From positions 132,385 through 196,384 of the forward strand of contig CAKOPN010000004.1 of the NCBI GenBank assembly GCA_934100165.1: DNA of 64,000 bases, given 5' to 3'. Every line of letters starts with the position of its first letter. Position 1 is the first letter of the stretch. Of the stretch, positions 48,329 to 58,649 are shown piece by piece. A program made the translations under genes and the position numbers. The notes beneath the pieces were generated by a model that searched no databases, was not told where the DNA came from, and saw only the letters and a list, made by a program, of their open reading frames with translations. The stretch is from an uncultured Bacilli bacterium (lineage in GTDB: Bacteria > Bacillota_I > Bacilli_A > RF39 > UBA660).

Positions 48329-50071
48329 TTACTCTAATTTAAGCTGTTTAACGTTGATTTCTTCTTGACTTATCATATCCTGTTTAATTCTTTTTATATC
48401 TTCTTCTTCTTTTTCAATATCATCACTCAGTATTTCAAATTTTGATATAATATCTGAAAATTCTGGATAAACGTCTATGTACTCTTTAAAAGTTGTTTTA
48501 CATTCATTTAGAATATCATCAAGATCATTTTTTGCAGCTGATATATAATCTAGTGTTTTGTCAAAATCTTGAAGACTGTAATGAATCTCATTTAAATAAT
48601 TTGTTACCCTAAACTTTGTTTGTTCTTCTCTTCGCATTTTTGGATTTAATGCATCATGAATTAGTGATATTCCAGTTAAGCTTAGTAAAAGACTCCTTTG
48701 ATATTTTGGAGTATTTCTTCTTAAGCTGTTAAAAACAGATGCTGCTAAAAGGAATTTTGTGGATTCTCTTAATCCTTCATATACTACTTTTACTTCCTCA
48801 TGCTTGTTTACGGCATGTTTTATTTTGTACTCCATTTCTTTTGTTATTTCATCTAGTCTTTTCTTTTGAAGTTCAAACTCTTTCTGTAAATCTTCCATCT
48901 CAAAATACTTCTCAGTAGCTTTATCAATATTTTCCTGATTTATTTTTAAAATGTCTATTCTATTATCTAAATTACTCTTCAAAGTTCTACTTTTGTCTTC
49001 TAATTCTTGTGACTTATTATATAAAGTTAAATAGAACGGATTTTTTTCTACATCATCCATATGTTTTCCATTTACTAAATCTGTTGCATAATCTTTAAAT
49101 ATTTCATATATTTTTTTATTTTCTTCACTACTTATATCACTGAAAGATAACTTTCTTTTTAAGTTTTTCACTTTAATAAGTATGTCCTCAATTTCTTGTA
49201 TCATTTCTTTGACTTCTTCAACATCATAATTTTCATTATATTCGTTATTTATAGTGTTATACGTATTTATTAGCTTATTTAACTCATGCCTTTTTTCACT
49301 CAAATACTTATCATAAGCATCCATAATTGCTTTTCTTTTTATGATTTCAAGTTTACTTACAAGCTCTGGCTGTTCTATCTCTTCAGTTTTTTCATATTCT
49401 TTTATTCTTGTTTGAGTCTTCTCTATTTCATCACTATATTTTTTGTCTCCAACATCACTTATGTTTGGTCTTAGTTCATCTTGTGTATCTTCAAACGTTA
49501 AATCTTGAACAGGTATTTCAGTTAGTGTACTTTCTTTTACATCATCTATTTTGACAAGTTCATCTTCTTTAGAAGTTTCTGCACTTTCTTCTTGTTTGCC
49601 TTTTTGTTCTTGTTTTTGATCATTTTTTTGCTTTTTTGTTTTTTCTTTCTCTTGATTGTTTGATAATAAATTTTCTTGACTTTGCTTTTGTTTTTCTTCT
49701 TGTGTTTTTTTCTCTTTTTCATTTAAAGCTTCTTGCTTTTTATTTTCAGATTTTTCTTCTTTTTCGTTATTTTCCTTAACAACTTCTTGATTATTTTCCT
49801 CTAGTTGCTTTTGCAGATTTTGATTTATTATTATCTCTTGCTCTTTCTTTTTTACTAGTTCTTCTTTTTTTCTTGCATACTCTAGTTTTTTTTCTGTAAT
49901 AAAATTTATTAGCTTTTCCCTATTCCAAATTACACCGTTAGAATAAAATTCTAATATGTCATTATACAAACCATTTTCAAAAGAATTTAAAATAGTATCG
50001 TTATCATAATTTTCTAGTAAATAATTTAACTTTCTCTCAATTTCTTCTCTTTTTTCAAAATCTTCCATCAT
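48329..50071 (-). CDS. Large coiled-coil protein of unknown function
   Basis: 580 residues, no signal peptide. Residues 1-60 are a small helical domain, 60-170 a highly charged, Gln/Glu/Lys-rich low-complexity stretch, 170-230 acidic, and 230-580 long amphipathic helices (KRHELNKLINTYNTINNEYNE, LQKEFELQKKRLDEITKEME) with a less charged island ASVFNSLRRNTPKYQRSLLLSLTG. No known family recognised. The start overlaps the stop of the ABC-F gene by one base, so they are co-translated; a structural or regulatory role is possible. Confidence 0.6.
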   Translation of the reverse strand: MMEDFEKREEIERKLNYLLENYDNDTILNSFENGLYNDILEFYSNGVIWNREKLINFITEKKLEYARKKEELVKKKEQEIIINQNLQKQLEENNQEVVKENNEKEEKSENKKQEALNEKEKKTQEEKQKQSQENLLSNNQEKEKTKKQKNDQKQEQKGKQEESAETSKEDELVKIDDVKESTLTEIPVQDLTFEDTQDELRPNISDVGDKKYSDEIEKTQTRIKEYEKTEEIEQPELVSKLEIIKRKAIMDAYDKYLSEKRHELNKLINTYNTINNEYNENYDVEEVKEMIQEIEDILIKVKNLKRKLSFSDISSEENKKIYEIFKDYATDLVNGKHMDDVEKNPFYLTLYNKSQELEDKSRTLKSNLDNRIDILKINQENIDKATEKYFEMEDLQKEFELQKKRLDEITKEMEYKIKHAVNKHEEVKVVYEGLRESTKFLLAASVFNSLRRNTPKYQRSLLLSLTGISLIHDALNPKMRREEQTKFRVTNYLNEIHYSLQDFDKTLDYISAAKNDLDDILNECKTTFKEYIDVYPEFSDIISKFEILSDDIEKEEEDIKRIKQDMISQEEINVKQLKLE

Positions 50072-51705
50072 TATCCATTACCCTTCTGTATTTTGAAATC
50101 ATCATAGTTACCTATATATTCATTTATTTTTTGATTTTCTATTTCCACCACTTTGTTTGCAAGTTTATTTACAAAATACCTATCGTGTGATACAAAAAGA
50201 ACTGTTCCAGCATAGTTTTTCAAAGACTCTTCAAGCACTTCTCTTGTATCAATATCGATGTGATTTGTTGGTTCATCAAGTATTAAAAAGTTTGCTTTCG
50301 TTTGAAGTAGTTCTAAAAGTTTTAATCTTACTTTTTCTCCTCCAGATAACATATTTATCTTTTTATATATCATATCATCAAAGAACAGAAATTTTGATAA
50401 TACCGCTCTAATGATGCTTTCTGTCCCTTCATAGAATTTCCTTACTGTATCGAAGACAGATAAGTTTTCATCTGCAAAATGAATTTCCTGTGGTAAGTAC
50501 CCAATCGTGATGCTTGCCCCTAACTTTATGTCACCATATTCAATTTTTGCGTTATTTTGACCAAGAAGCATCTTGATAAGTGTTGATTTCCCTGTTCCAT
50601 TTTTACCCATAAGTGCCACTCTATCTTTAAACTTTATATCCATATCTGCGTGATACAAAAGTCTTTTTTCACCAACAGAAAGAGTTAATCTTCTTATTGT
50701 TACAACATCTGTTCCTGATCTTTTTAACATCTTAAACTCAAGAGGTAATTCTTTAGCTTCCTCTGGTTTATCTAAAAGTTCCATTTTATCAAGACGTTTT
50801 TGAATGCTTGCTGCTCTTTTGAAAAATTGTTCACCATTAGGGAAGGCAAGATGACCAAACTCTTGTAATTTTTTTATTGATGCTTTCATTGCTGCAATTT
50901 TCTTTTGTTGATCTTTGTAGCTTTCAAATTCCGCTAAAATTCTTCTTTCGTTTTCTTTTAAATAATAACTATAATTTCCAAAGAAAACTTCATCTTTTCC
51001 TCTATCTATTAACACTGTTTTTTCAGTTACACGGTCTAGAAAATATCTATCATGTGAACTTATAAGAATGCTGCCTTTATATGACTTTAAATATGACTCT
51101 AACCATTCAAGAGTACTTATATCAAGATGGTTAGTTGGTTCATCAAGTAATAAAATAGTAGGATTTTCTAATATCAATGCTGCAAAGCTTACAATTGTCT
51201 TTTCTCCTCCTGATAAAGTATTAAATTCTCGTTTTAACATGTTATCATCTATTTTAAAACCACTGCAAACTTTTTTTATTTCACTTTCTGTTTGATAACC
51301 ATCTAACTTTTCATATTCCTCTTGCTTTCTTGCATAAAGTGATAAAAGTTTTTCAACTTCATCTTGCTTTGCTTCTCCAAGTTTCATGGTTATTTCTTCT
51401 ATTTCTTTCTCCAATTTGAAGACTTTTTCTTTTGATTTTCTTATAACATTCTCTACCGTTGTGGTATATGAATATTCACTAGGCATTTGCGAAAGCATAC
51501 CGATGGTTGCTCCCTTTCTTATAAAAATATCTCCAGAATCTCTTGGTACCAAATCCATAATCATTTTAAAAATGGTAGTCTTACCACTACCATTTGGCCC
51601 GATTAAAGCTACTTTTTCGCCTGTTTTCAGTTCTAAGTTGAATCCTTTCAGAAGCTCTCTAGTACCAAAATTCTTATAAATTTTATTTAGGTTTAATTCT
51701 ATCAT
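50071..51705 (-). CDS. ABC-F family ATPase
   Basis: 544 residues with two ABC domains in one chain and no membrane segments: Walker A GPNGSGKTT and GKNGTGKST, signatures TLSGGEKTIVS and MLSGGEKVRLK, Walker B followed by EPTNHLD and EPTNHID. The linker between them (about 240-310, with RRILAEFESYKDQQKKIAAMK) is the ABC-F P-site tRNA interaction motif. Such proteins act on the ribosome; EttA/YkpA/Uup-like housekeeping function is likelier than drug resistance, but the sequence does not decide it. Confidence 0.88.
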   Translation of the reverse strand: MIELNLNKIYKNFGTRELLKGFNLELKTGEKVALIGPNGSGKTTIFKMIMDLVPRDSGDIFIRKGATIGMLSQMPSEYSYTTTVENVIRKSKEKVFKLEKEIEEITMKLGEAKQDEVEKLLSLYARKQEEYEKLDGYQTESEIKKVCSGFKIDDNMLKREFNTLSGGEKTIVSFAALILENPTILLLDEPTNHLDISTLEWLESYLKSYKGSILISSHDRYFLDRVTEKTVLIDRGKDEVFFGNYSYYLKENERRILAEFESYKDQQKKIAAMKASIKKLQEFGHLAFPNGEQFFKRAASIQKRLDKMELLDKPEEAKELPLEFKMLKRSGTDVVTIRRLTLSVGEKRLLYHADMDIKFKDRVALMGKNGTGKSTLIKMLLGQNNAKIEYGDIKLGASITIGYLPQEIHFADENLSVFDTVRKFYEGTESIIRAVLSKFLFFDDMIYKKINMLSGGEKVRLKLLELLQTKANFLILDEPTNHIDIDTREVLEESLKNYAGTVLFVSHDRYFVNKLANKVVEIENQKINEYIGNYDDFKIQKGNG

Positions 51706-51727
51706 GTTAAATCCCCCTTCGTTTGTA

Positions 51728-52453
51728 TTATTTTCTATTAACCCTAGATAAAAATCCTTTTATTCTTTCATCTTTTGGATTTTCAAATATTTGTTTAGCA
51801 GTTCCTTCTTCAATTATTCTACCATCTGTCATAAAGCATACTTTTGTACAGAAATCTTTTATAAAATTCATTTCGTGAGACACCACTATCATAGTCATAC
51901 CTTCTTTGGCTAGCTGCCTCATTAAATTTGTAACTTCCCCTATCATTTCTGGATCTAATGCACTAGTTGGTTCATCAAACAAAATGATATCAGGTTTCAT
52001 AAGAAGAGATCTTACAATAGCAATTCTTTGCATCTGACCACCAGATAATTCTTTTGGATAATAATTTTTCTTATCTAAAAGGTTTATTTTCTTAAGTAAA
52101 TCTATGGCTTCGCTTTCTGCCTTCTCCTCTGACATTATACCAAGCTTAACTGGTGCTAGAGTTATATTTTCCAAAACAGTCATGTTGTTAAAAAGATTAA
52201 ACTGCTGGAAAACCATTCCTATTTTTCTTCTTACATATGTTAAATTTCCTTTAAAATTTACTTTATTTCCCTCTAAAATCATGGTACCCTTTGTAGGAAT
52301 TTCCAAGAGATTTATGCATCTTAAAAATGTAGACTTTCCACATCCAGATGGTCCAATTATACCAATGATATCACCTTTATTAACAGTTAAATCTACACCT
52401 TTTAAAACTTTTTTAGTTCCAAAGTTTTTTCTTAAATCCTTAATTTCTAGCAT
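51728..52453 (-). CDS. Polar amino-acid ABC transporter ATP-binding protein
   Basis: 241 residues, full length for the GlnQ/ArtP family. Walker A GPSGCGKST, Q-loop VFQQFNLFNNM, signature LSGGQMQRIAI, Walker B ILFDEPTSALDPE and H-loop VVSHEMNF. Energises uptake through the fused receptor-permease encoded just upstream, with which it overlaps by 14 bases. Confidence 0.93.
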   Translation of the reverse strand: MLEIKDLRKNFGTKKVLKGVDLTVNKGDIIGIIGPSGCGKSTFLRCINLLEIPTKGTMILEGNKVNFKGNLTYVRRKIGMVFQQFNLFNNMTVLENITLAPVKLGIMSEEKAESEAIDLLKKINLLDKKNYYPKELSGGQMQRIAIVRSLLMKPDIILFDEPTSALDPEMIGEVTNLMRQLAKEGMTMIVVSHEMNFIKDFCTKVCFMTDGRIIEEGTAKQIFENPKDERIKGFLSRVNRK

Positions 52454-53873
52454 TGTTTAACCTCTTTTCCATTAACCCTACTAAAGTACTTAAACCATAA
52501 GTAATAATTAGATAAATAATAGCTATAAGTATAAGTGGGAAAAAGTAATCATAAGTACGACTTGCTATAATATCACTTGCCTTTGTTAACTCTACTATAC
52601 CGATGTAGGCCCCTACTGAAGTTTCTTTTACAAGAGTAATGAACTCATTACCAAGTGCTGGAAGAATATTTTTTATTGCTTGGGGAAAAATGATATAATG
52701 CATTACCTTATTATAATTAAGTCCAAGGGCGTATCCGGCTTCTTTTTGACCTTTATCTACAGAGTTTAATCCTGCTCTTATGATTTCTGCAACGTATGCT
52801 GCACTATTCATACCAAAAGAAATTATTCCTACTAGAACAATATTTATAGATACTGATTTAAAAATAACATAATAAATTATCATAAGCTGCAAGATACTTG
52901 GGGTTCCTCTTATTACTGTTACATAAATTTCTGCTATTTTGCTTAAGACTTTAAGCTTTCCTGTATTGTCGTGATAGTTTCTAGCAATTGCTAGTAAGGT
53001 TCCTAGTATAACACCAATTACTACTGCTCCTATTGCTATCATTAAGGTATTACCAAGTCCTTCTAAAATGTATTTATATCTACCATCATAAATTACACTA
53101 CGGTAAAATCTATTAACTATTGTGGTAGATTCTTTTGCTTCATCTTCAAAACCCATATGATGTAAAATAATCTTATCAATTTCACCCTTTTCAGTCATTT
53201 CTGTTATGACTTTGTTACAAGAGTCTTTTAGATCCTTGTTACCTTTTGCAACAATCATTCCATAATTATCTATTACAACTGGTTCATCTAAAATAACCAT
53301 ATCGTTAGTTACAAGTTTTTGAGCTGGCAATTCATCCATTACAACAGCATCAACTTTATTATCTTTCAAATCTTGAATTGCTGCTAGAAATTTTTTCTCT
53401 CTAACTAGCTCTATATCAGTATAATTTTCCGTAAGATAAGAATCAGCGACAGTACCAAGTTGCACTGCAACTCTTCCTTTTAAATTATCCTTACCAGTAA
53501 TACTGCTTCCTTTTTTTACAATAATTACTTGTTTACTAGAAGCATAATTTATAGTAAAATCAACCTCTTTCGCTCTTTCCTCCGTATAAGAAATTCCTGC
53601 TGCTCCTAAGTCGCTTTTATTAGTTTTAACCTCACTAATTATTGAGTCAAACGCTACATCCTTGACTACCAATTCCATATTCAAAGAATCCGCTATCTTT
53701 CTTGCTATATCAATATCTACACCAACAATTTCTCCATTAGAATAATATTCATAAGGTGCAAAACCGGCCTCTGTTACAAGCGTTAAAGTTCCCTTCTTTT
53801 CTTTAGAACATCCCGTAAATATAAATGCCAATATAAAAATTAAAATCAAAGTAAAAATTCTACTCTTTTTCAT
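52440..53873 (-). CDS. Amino-acid ABC transporter, substrate-binding protein fused to permease
   Basis: 477 residues. Lipoprotein signal (FTGC lipobox, Cys22), type II substrate-binding domain of the polar amino-acid family (residues 30-245: EAGFAPYEYYSNGEIVGVDIDIA, GTVADSYLTENYTD) and a HisM-type permease (255-477) with the EAA-like loop GYALGLNYNKVMHYIIFPQA. The fusion is known in several Firmicutes. Ligand not certain; its position directly after the arginine deiminase operon suggests arginine or another basic amino acid. Confidence 0.9.
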   Translation of the reverse strand: MKKSRIFTLILIFILAFIFTGCSKEKKGTLTLVTEAGFAPYEYYSNGEIVGVDIDIARKIADSLNMELVVKDVAFDSIISEVKTNKSDLGAAGISYTEERAKEVDFTINYASSKQVIIVKKGSSITGKDNLKGRVAVQLGTVADSYLTENYTDIELVREKKFLAAIQDLKDNKVDAVVMDELPAQKLVTNDMVILDEPVVIDNYGMIVAKGNKDLKDSCNKVITEMTEKGEIDKIILHHMGFEDEAKESTTIVNRFYRSVIYDGRYKYILEGLGNTLMIAIGAVVIGVILGTLLAIARNYHDNTGKLKVLSKIAEIYVTVIRGTPSILQLMIIYYVIFKSVSINIVLVGIISFGMNSAAYVAEIIRAGLNSVDKGQKEAGYALGLNYNKVMHYIIFPQAIKNILPALGNEFITLVKETSVGAYIGIVELTKASDIIASRTYDYFFPLILIAIIYLIITYGLSTLVGLMEKRLNNARN

Positions 53874-53900
53874 AGTCTCTCACCTATTTAATAATAACAT

Positions 53901-53929
53901 AAAAGAGAGCTCTTTTGAAACTCTCTTTT
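53901..53929. terminator. Terminator of the arginine deiminase operon
   Basis: AAAAGAGAG / CTCTCTTTT around eleven bases, between the arcC fusion gene and the amino-acid importer. Confidence 0.75.
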
Positions 53930-53946
53930 ATACTTTTTCTTTATCT

Positions 53947-56337
53947 TTACAATAACATCATTGCAAGTGTCAATATAATTATATTTGCAAGGAAAATACA
54001 TGTTAGTACTTTGAATACCCATTTTAGCCATGTAGTATATTCAACTTTAGCAAGGGCAAGTCCACCCATTATAGCTCCACATGTTGGAGTAAATAAGTTT
54101 ACGAATCCATTTGCTGCAACCATACCCATAATTGTAGCTTCAACACTATAACCAATTTCATGCGCAAGTGGTGCCATAATTGGTGCTGATAATGTTGCAA
54201 GTCCACTACTTGAAGGTACTAATACTGATAATCCAATATGGATTATATAGTTAAGTGGTGCGAATATTACTTGTGGTACATTTCTTAATGCATTTGCTGC
54301 ATTATAGATTAAATAGTTATCTAAGTAAGTTGCACTCATAAGTACTGATGCTCCTCTTGCAAGAGCAATGATAAGGATAACTCCTACCATATCATCTGCA
54401 CCATCTACTAATAAGTCAACGATTTTCTTTTCACTCATTCTATTAACAATAGCAATTATTATAGCCATTAGTAAGAACCATAGTGATGCTTCTTGGAAAT
54501 ACCATTGTCCTATTGGTACACCAGCAAGCCATGATAGACCAAATATTTTAGAATCTGTAAACCATGTAATACCAAAGTCTTCCCATGGAATGAAACTCAT
54601 AATCATGATAACAAAAGTTAGTGCAAATAAAATTAAAGTAACTTTTTGTTTTCCTGATAATTTAGCTTCAGTTCTTTCAACATCTTCACCATATGTTGCT
54701 TCCATATTCTTTTGTTCTTGTAAACTTAAGAATGTAGAACCTTTTTTCTTAATAATACTCTTTGCATATAGCATTACGAATATTATAGAAATAATAAGAG
54801 TTGTTAACCATAATACAGTTCCAAGGCCAATTATTGTTCCTTGGCTAATAGCAAATCCTTTAGGAAGTACATCTTTTGCAGCATCTATTGCAACACCTAC
54901 TGCAAATGGGTTAACAGTTGAACCTAAAACACCTGATCCTGCTCCTAGTAATACTATAGCAGAAGATACGATAGTATCCAGACCAGATGCAACCATTGCA
55001 GCAGCTAGAAGTGCATAGAACCCAACAGTTTCCTCAAGCATACCATAAGTTGTTCCACCTACTGAGAATAAGAACATTAGTATTGGAATTAACCACAACT
55101 CACGTCCATGTAGTTTTTTAATTAAAACTTGAATTCCTGTTTCGATTGCTCCTGTTTCATTAACAATTTTTAAGAATGCTCCTAATATCAAGATAAATAC
55201 ACAAATATCAATTGCATCTGCAAAACCTTTAATTGGTGCAAGTAAAGTTTGTGATAATGTAGCTCCCACTACACCACTACCATTTACAATTTCTTCACCA
55301 ACAAATTCAGCTGATGGTAAGAAATGTGTAATTAAAGCTAGGACAAATATTAAAATTAAAATTATTGTAAATGCAGAAAGTGAGAATGACATTCTCTTCT
55401 TTGGTGCTTCTTTCTTTGTATTAGATTCTACTTTGTAAATAGTAGTACCAGTTTTTCCATCTAAAGCTTCTTTTGCTTTGTTTAAAGAAGTTATTATTGC
55501 CTTTTTACCAGTTTTCTTAGCAAAAGATACAGAAGCTTCTACTTTTGGAAGCATGCTTCCTTCTTTAAATTCTCCATTTTTGATTCCTACTCTTGCATCT
55601 GTTATAGTCATCTTGTCTATTTTTTCTTCATTTTTTTGTTTATAGTGAAGTGATACTTTTTCTACATCTGTTAGTATTAAAAGTGTATCCGCTCCAATTT
55701 CTTCTGCTAGAAGTGCGCTTGTTCTATCTTTGTCGATGACAGCGTCTACTCCTTCATAACCAGAATTTTTTGTCATTACAACTGGAACACCACCACCACC
55801 GCAAGCAATTACGATTGTTCCTTCATTCATAAGTTTTTGAATTGTATTAAGTTCAAGAATCTTTTTAGGTTCTGGTGATGGTACTACTCTTCTAAATCCT
55901 CTTCCAGCATCTTCTTTGTAAGTTGCTCCATCATGTCTATGTCTTTCAAGAGCTTCTTCTTTAGTTAAGAATTCTCCAATTGGTTTAGTAGGTTTCTTAA
56001 ATGCTGGATCTTTTGGATCTACTTCTACTTGGGTAACTACAGTAACAACATTTTTTGATAATTTCCTTTTGTTCAATTCATCTCTTAATGCTTGTTGTAA
56101 TTGGTAACCAATATAACCTTGTGACATTGCTCCACTTTCTGCGAAAGGAACATTGTCATTTTGCATTGAGTTATAAATCATACCAACTTGTGGACCGTTA
56201 CCATGGGTAATTACTATTTGGTTTCCTGCTTCGACTAAATCTACCAAATACTTTGATGTTTTTTCAATTGTAGCATGCTGTTCTTGAGGATTTTTTCCAA
56301 GTGCATTTCCTCCTAATGCGATTACAATTTTACTCAT
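53947..56337 (-). CDS. arcC: Carbamate kinase fused to a YfcC-type membrane transporter
   Basis: 796 residues in one open frame. Residues 1-302 are a complete carbamate kinase (VIALGGNAL, THGNGPQVG, ACGGGGVPV, DKDRTSALLAEEIGAD, GSMLPKVEA), which makes ATP from carbamoyl phosphate. A 14-residue Lys-rich linker leads to 317-796, about a dozen membrane helices of the YfcC/arginine-ornithine antiporter-like superfamily (FLFSVGGTTYGMLEETVGFY, LLGAGSGVLGSTVNPF, VLVPSSSGLATLSAPIMAPL). The start overlaps the argF stop by eight bases. The fusion would tie ATP production to transport at the membrane. Both parts are intact; no frameshift is needed. Confidence 0.9.
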   Translation of the reverse strand: MSKIVIALGGNALGKNPQEQHATIEKTSKYLVDLVEAGNQIVITHGNGPQVGMIYNSMQNDNVPFAESGAMSQGYIGYQLQQALRDELNKRKLSKNVVTVVTQVEVDPKDPAFKKPTKPIGEFLTKEEALERHRHDGATYKEDAGRGFRRVVPSPEPKKILELNTIQKLMNEGTIVIACGGGGVPVVMTKNSGYEGVDAVIDKDRTSALLAEEIGADTLLILTDVEKVSLHYKQKNEEKIDKMTITDARVGIKNGEFKEGSMLPKVEASVSFAKKTGKKAIITSLNKAKEALDGKTGTTIYKVESNTKKEAPKKRMSFSLSAFTIILILIFVLALITHFLPSAEFVGEEIVNGSGVVGATLSQTLLAPIKGFADAIDICVFILILGAFLKIVNETGAIETGIQVLIKKLHGRELWLIPILMFLFSVGGTTYGMLEETVGFYALLAAAMVASGLDTIVSSAIVLLGAGSGVLGSTVNPFAVGVAIDAAKDVLPKGFAISQGTIIGLGTVLWLTTLIISIIFVMLYAKSIIKKKGSTFLSLQEQKNMEATYGEDVERTEAKLSGKQKVTLILFALTFVIMIMSFIPWEDFGITWFTDSKIFGLSWLAGVPIGQWYFQEASLWFLLMAIIIAIVNRMSEKKIVDLLVDGADDMVGVILIIALARGASVLMSATYLDNYLIYNAANALRNVPQVIFAPLNYIIHIGLSVLVPSSSGLATLSAPIMAPLAHEIGYSVEATIMGMVAANGFVNLFTPTCGAIMGGLALAKVEYTTWLKWVFKVLTCIFLANIIILTLAMMLL

Positions 56338-57325
56338 CTTTTAACGTCTCCAACATTACAGCTTTTATTGTATGAAGTCTATTTTCTGCTTCTTCAAATA
56401 CTCTTGATCTGCTAGACTCAAATACTTCATCTGTAACTTCCATTTCTTTTATTCCAAATTTTTCTTCAATTTCTTTTCCTATAGTAGTTTCATTATTGTG
56501 AAATGATGGTAGGCAGTGTAAGAAAATTGCGCCTTCTTTAGCATTATTCATTACATCCATTGTAACTTGATATGGCTTTAGAAGCTTTATTCTCTTTTCC
56601 CAAAGCTCCATCTTTTCTCCCATTGAAACCCATACATCTGTATATATAGCATCTGCATCTTTAGTGCCTTCCCAGATATCTTCAGTCATATTTATAACTG
56701 AACCAGTTTCTTTAGCTATATCTATACATGTTTTTACTAGTTTTTCTTCTGGCCATAGGTCCTTAGGAGCACAGCATGTAAAATTAACTCCTAGCTTAAC
56801 ACATATAACCATAAGTGAATTACCAACGTTATTTCTTGCATCACCACAGAAGACTAATTTTTTATCTTGAAGAGTACCAAATTCTTCTTCTACAGTCATT
56901 AAATCAGCAAGCATTTGTGTTGGGTGAAATTCATTGGTAAGTCCGTTCCATACAGGTACATCACTATATTTAGCTAGACTTTCAACGATATCTTGACCGA
57001 ATCCACGGTACTCAATACCATCATACATTCTAGTTAAAACTCTTGCTGTATCTTCAATAGTTTCTTTTTTACCCATCTGTGAACCAGTTGGTCCAAGATA
57101 ACTAACTTCCATTCCTAAGTCATGTGCTCCTGCTTCAAAAGCACATCTTGTCCTAGTAGAATCTTTTTCAAAGATAATAGCAATTTGTTTACCTTCTAAA
57201 TATCTATGTGATATCTTGTTTCTTTTTTTCCATTTTAATTCTTCTGCTACACGAATTAAATATCTTATCTCTTCAGGTGTGTAGTCAAGTAATTTTAGGA
57301 AGTCTCTTCCTCTTAAATCTACCAT
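56330..57325 (-). CDS. argF: Ornithine carbamoyltransferase (catabolic, arginine deiminase pathway)
   Basis: 331 residues from the ATG at 57325 (AAGGGAGG seven bases upstream). Carbamoyl-phosphate site STRTR, with FHPTQMLADLMT and the ornithine-binding HCLPSFHN. It forms carbamoyl phosphate and ornithine from citrulline in the catabolic direction (arcB function). Overlaps arcA by seven bases and the arcC fusion by eight bases, so the three are translationally coupled. Confidence 0.93.
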   Translation of the reverse strand: MVDLRGRDFLKLLDYTPEEIRYLIRVAEELKWKKRNKISHRYLEGKQIAIIFEKDSTRTRCAFEAGAHDLGMEVSYLGPTGSQMGKKETIEDTARVLTRMYDGIEYRGFGQDIVESLAKYSDVPVWNGLTNEFHPTQMLADLMTVEEEFGTLQDKKLVFCGDARNNVGNSLMVICVKLGVNFTCCAPKDLWPEEKLVKTCIDIAKETGSVINMTEDIWEGTKDADAIYTDVWVSMGEKMELWEKRIKLLKPYQVTMDVMNNAKEGAIFLHCLPSFHNNETTIGKEIEEKFGIKEMEVTDEVFESSRSRVFEEAENRLHTIKAVMLETLKDE

Positions 57326-58566
57326 TCTACATCCTCCCTTACAAGAGGCATTGACATACATCTAGGTCCTCCACGACCACGGCCTAATTCAGCGCCTTTG
57401 ATTTCAATTACTTTTAATCCTGCTTTTCTTAAAGCTGCATTAGTAACTGTGTTTCTTTCATATACCACTACAACTCCTGGTGCTATACAAAGTGTATTTG
57501 ACCCATCGTTCCATTGTTCACGTTCAGATGCTACTTTGTCTCCTCCAGCACATGGTATTAAAGTTACTGTATGCTTTAAATACTTTTCAAGAATTTCTTT
57601 CAATGATCCTGTTACTTCTTTTACATTCAAATCTTCATACGTTGTTGGATCAAATCCTTCAGTAATTTCATATACCTGTAGAGTACTTGATATTGCTGGA
57701 TGATATGTAAACGTATACTTGTCTATTTGTGTAAATACAGTATCCAAATGCATGAATGCTCTTGATACTGGAATGTTGAATGCTAGAATTGTATCAATTT
57801 TGCATGTTGGATCTTTAAAGAAGTTCTTAGCAATTTGGTCAATTGCAGCAGCTTCAGTTCTTTGAGAGATACCAATTGCAACAGTGTGTTCATTTATATT
57901 TAATAAATCGCCACCTTCTGTATGCCAGTGATATGCTCTATCGTAGTATAATGGAACTCTCTTATAATCCTTATGATATTTAAATACATATTCAGCATAA
58001 ATACATTCTCTGTTTCTTGTAACAGAATACATATGATTTAAGTTTATACCCTCACCAACACTTGCAAAGTTATCTCTTGTAAAATATAAATTAGGCATTG
58101 GAGCGGCGATAAACTTCTCAGGCTCATCAACTAGGTCAACTAGTGTCTTTTCAACAGCCCTTTTTCGGAATGGAAAATCTTTTATTTGAATTCCTTCCAT
58201 CGTTTGTAACACTAACTTTTTAGGATCTTTAATTTTATCTAGAAAATTGTATGCAAGAAGTTGATATTTAATAGTATGAATTCCAGCTTCTTCAATAAAT
58301 TGTCTTATAAACTTGCTACGAAGTTCAGCACTACTTCCAATTACTTCTGCTACTAAATCTTCAAGGTAAACAACTTCAACGCCATTTTCCATTAAAGTCC
58401 TAGCAAAATTATCATGTTCTTTTTGTGCAGCTTCTAAATATGGAATATCATCAAAAAGTAATTCTCCAAGAGTATCAGGAGTTAAGTTTAAAAGCTCATT
58501 TCCTGGTCTATGAAGTAAAACTTTTTTTAATTTTCCTATTTCGCTTGTCACATGAATGCTACTCAT
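57319..58566 (-). CDS. arcA: Arginine deiminase
   Basis: Converts arginine to citrulline and ammonia. 415 residues, the usual length. Motifs: KKVLLHRPGNEL, MPNLYFTRDNFASVG, YHWHTEGGDLL with the catalytic His/Glu, LIPCAGGDK and the nucleophile Cys in RGGPRCMSMPL near the C terminus. First gene of the arcA-argF-arcC operon; promoter and a possible arginine-repressor site lie upstream. Confidence 0.95.
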   Translation of the reverse strand: MSSIHVTSEIGKLKKVLLHRPGNELLNLTPDTLGELLFDDIPYLEAAQKEHDNFARTLMENGVEVVYLEDLVAEVIGSSAELRSKFIRQFIEEAGIHTIKYQLLAYNFLDKIKDPKKLVLQTMEGIQIKDFPFRKRAVEKTLVDLVDEPEKFIAAPMPNLYFTRDNFASVGEGINLNHMYSVTRNRECIYAEYVFKYHKDYKRVPLYYDRAYHWHTEGGDLLNINEHTVAIGISQRTEAAAIDQIAKNFFKDPTCKIDTILAFNIPVSRAFMHLDTVFTQIDKYTFTYHPAISSTLQVYEITEGFDPTTYEDLNVKEVTGSLKEILEKYLKHTVTLIPCAGGDKVASEREQWNDGSNTLCIAPGVVVVYERNTVTNAALRKAGLKVIEIKGAELGRGRGGPRCMSMPLVREDVEW

Positions 58567-58582
58567 TATTCTCCTACCTTTC

Positions 58583-58603
58583 TATTATTATTCAATAATA
58601 AAC
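58583..58603. promoter_or_regulatory. Possible ARG box near the arcA start
   Basis: TTATTATTGAATAATAATA (minus strand) is nearly palindromic and resembles the AT-rich ARG box (TGAATwwwwATTCA). It lies between the -10 box and the ribosome binding site. Low certainty because the region is AT-rich in general. Confidence 0.3.
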
Positions 58604-58621
58604 TTCCTTATTATCTATAAT

Positions 58622-58649
58622 AATTATACCAAATTATTGATTAAAGTAA
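58622..58649 (-). promoter_or_regulatory. arcA promoter
   Basis: -35 TTTACT (58644-58649), 16-base spacer, perfect -10 TATAAT (58622-58627). Confidence 0.6.
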
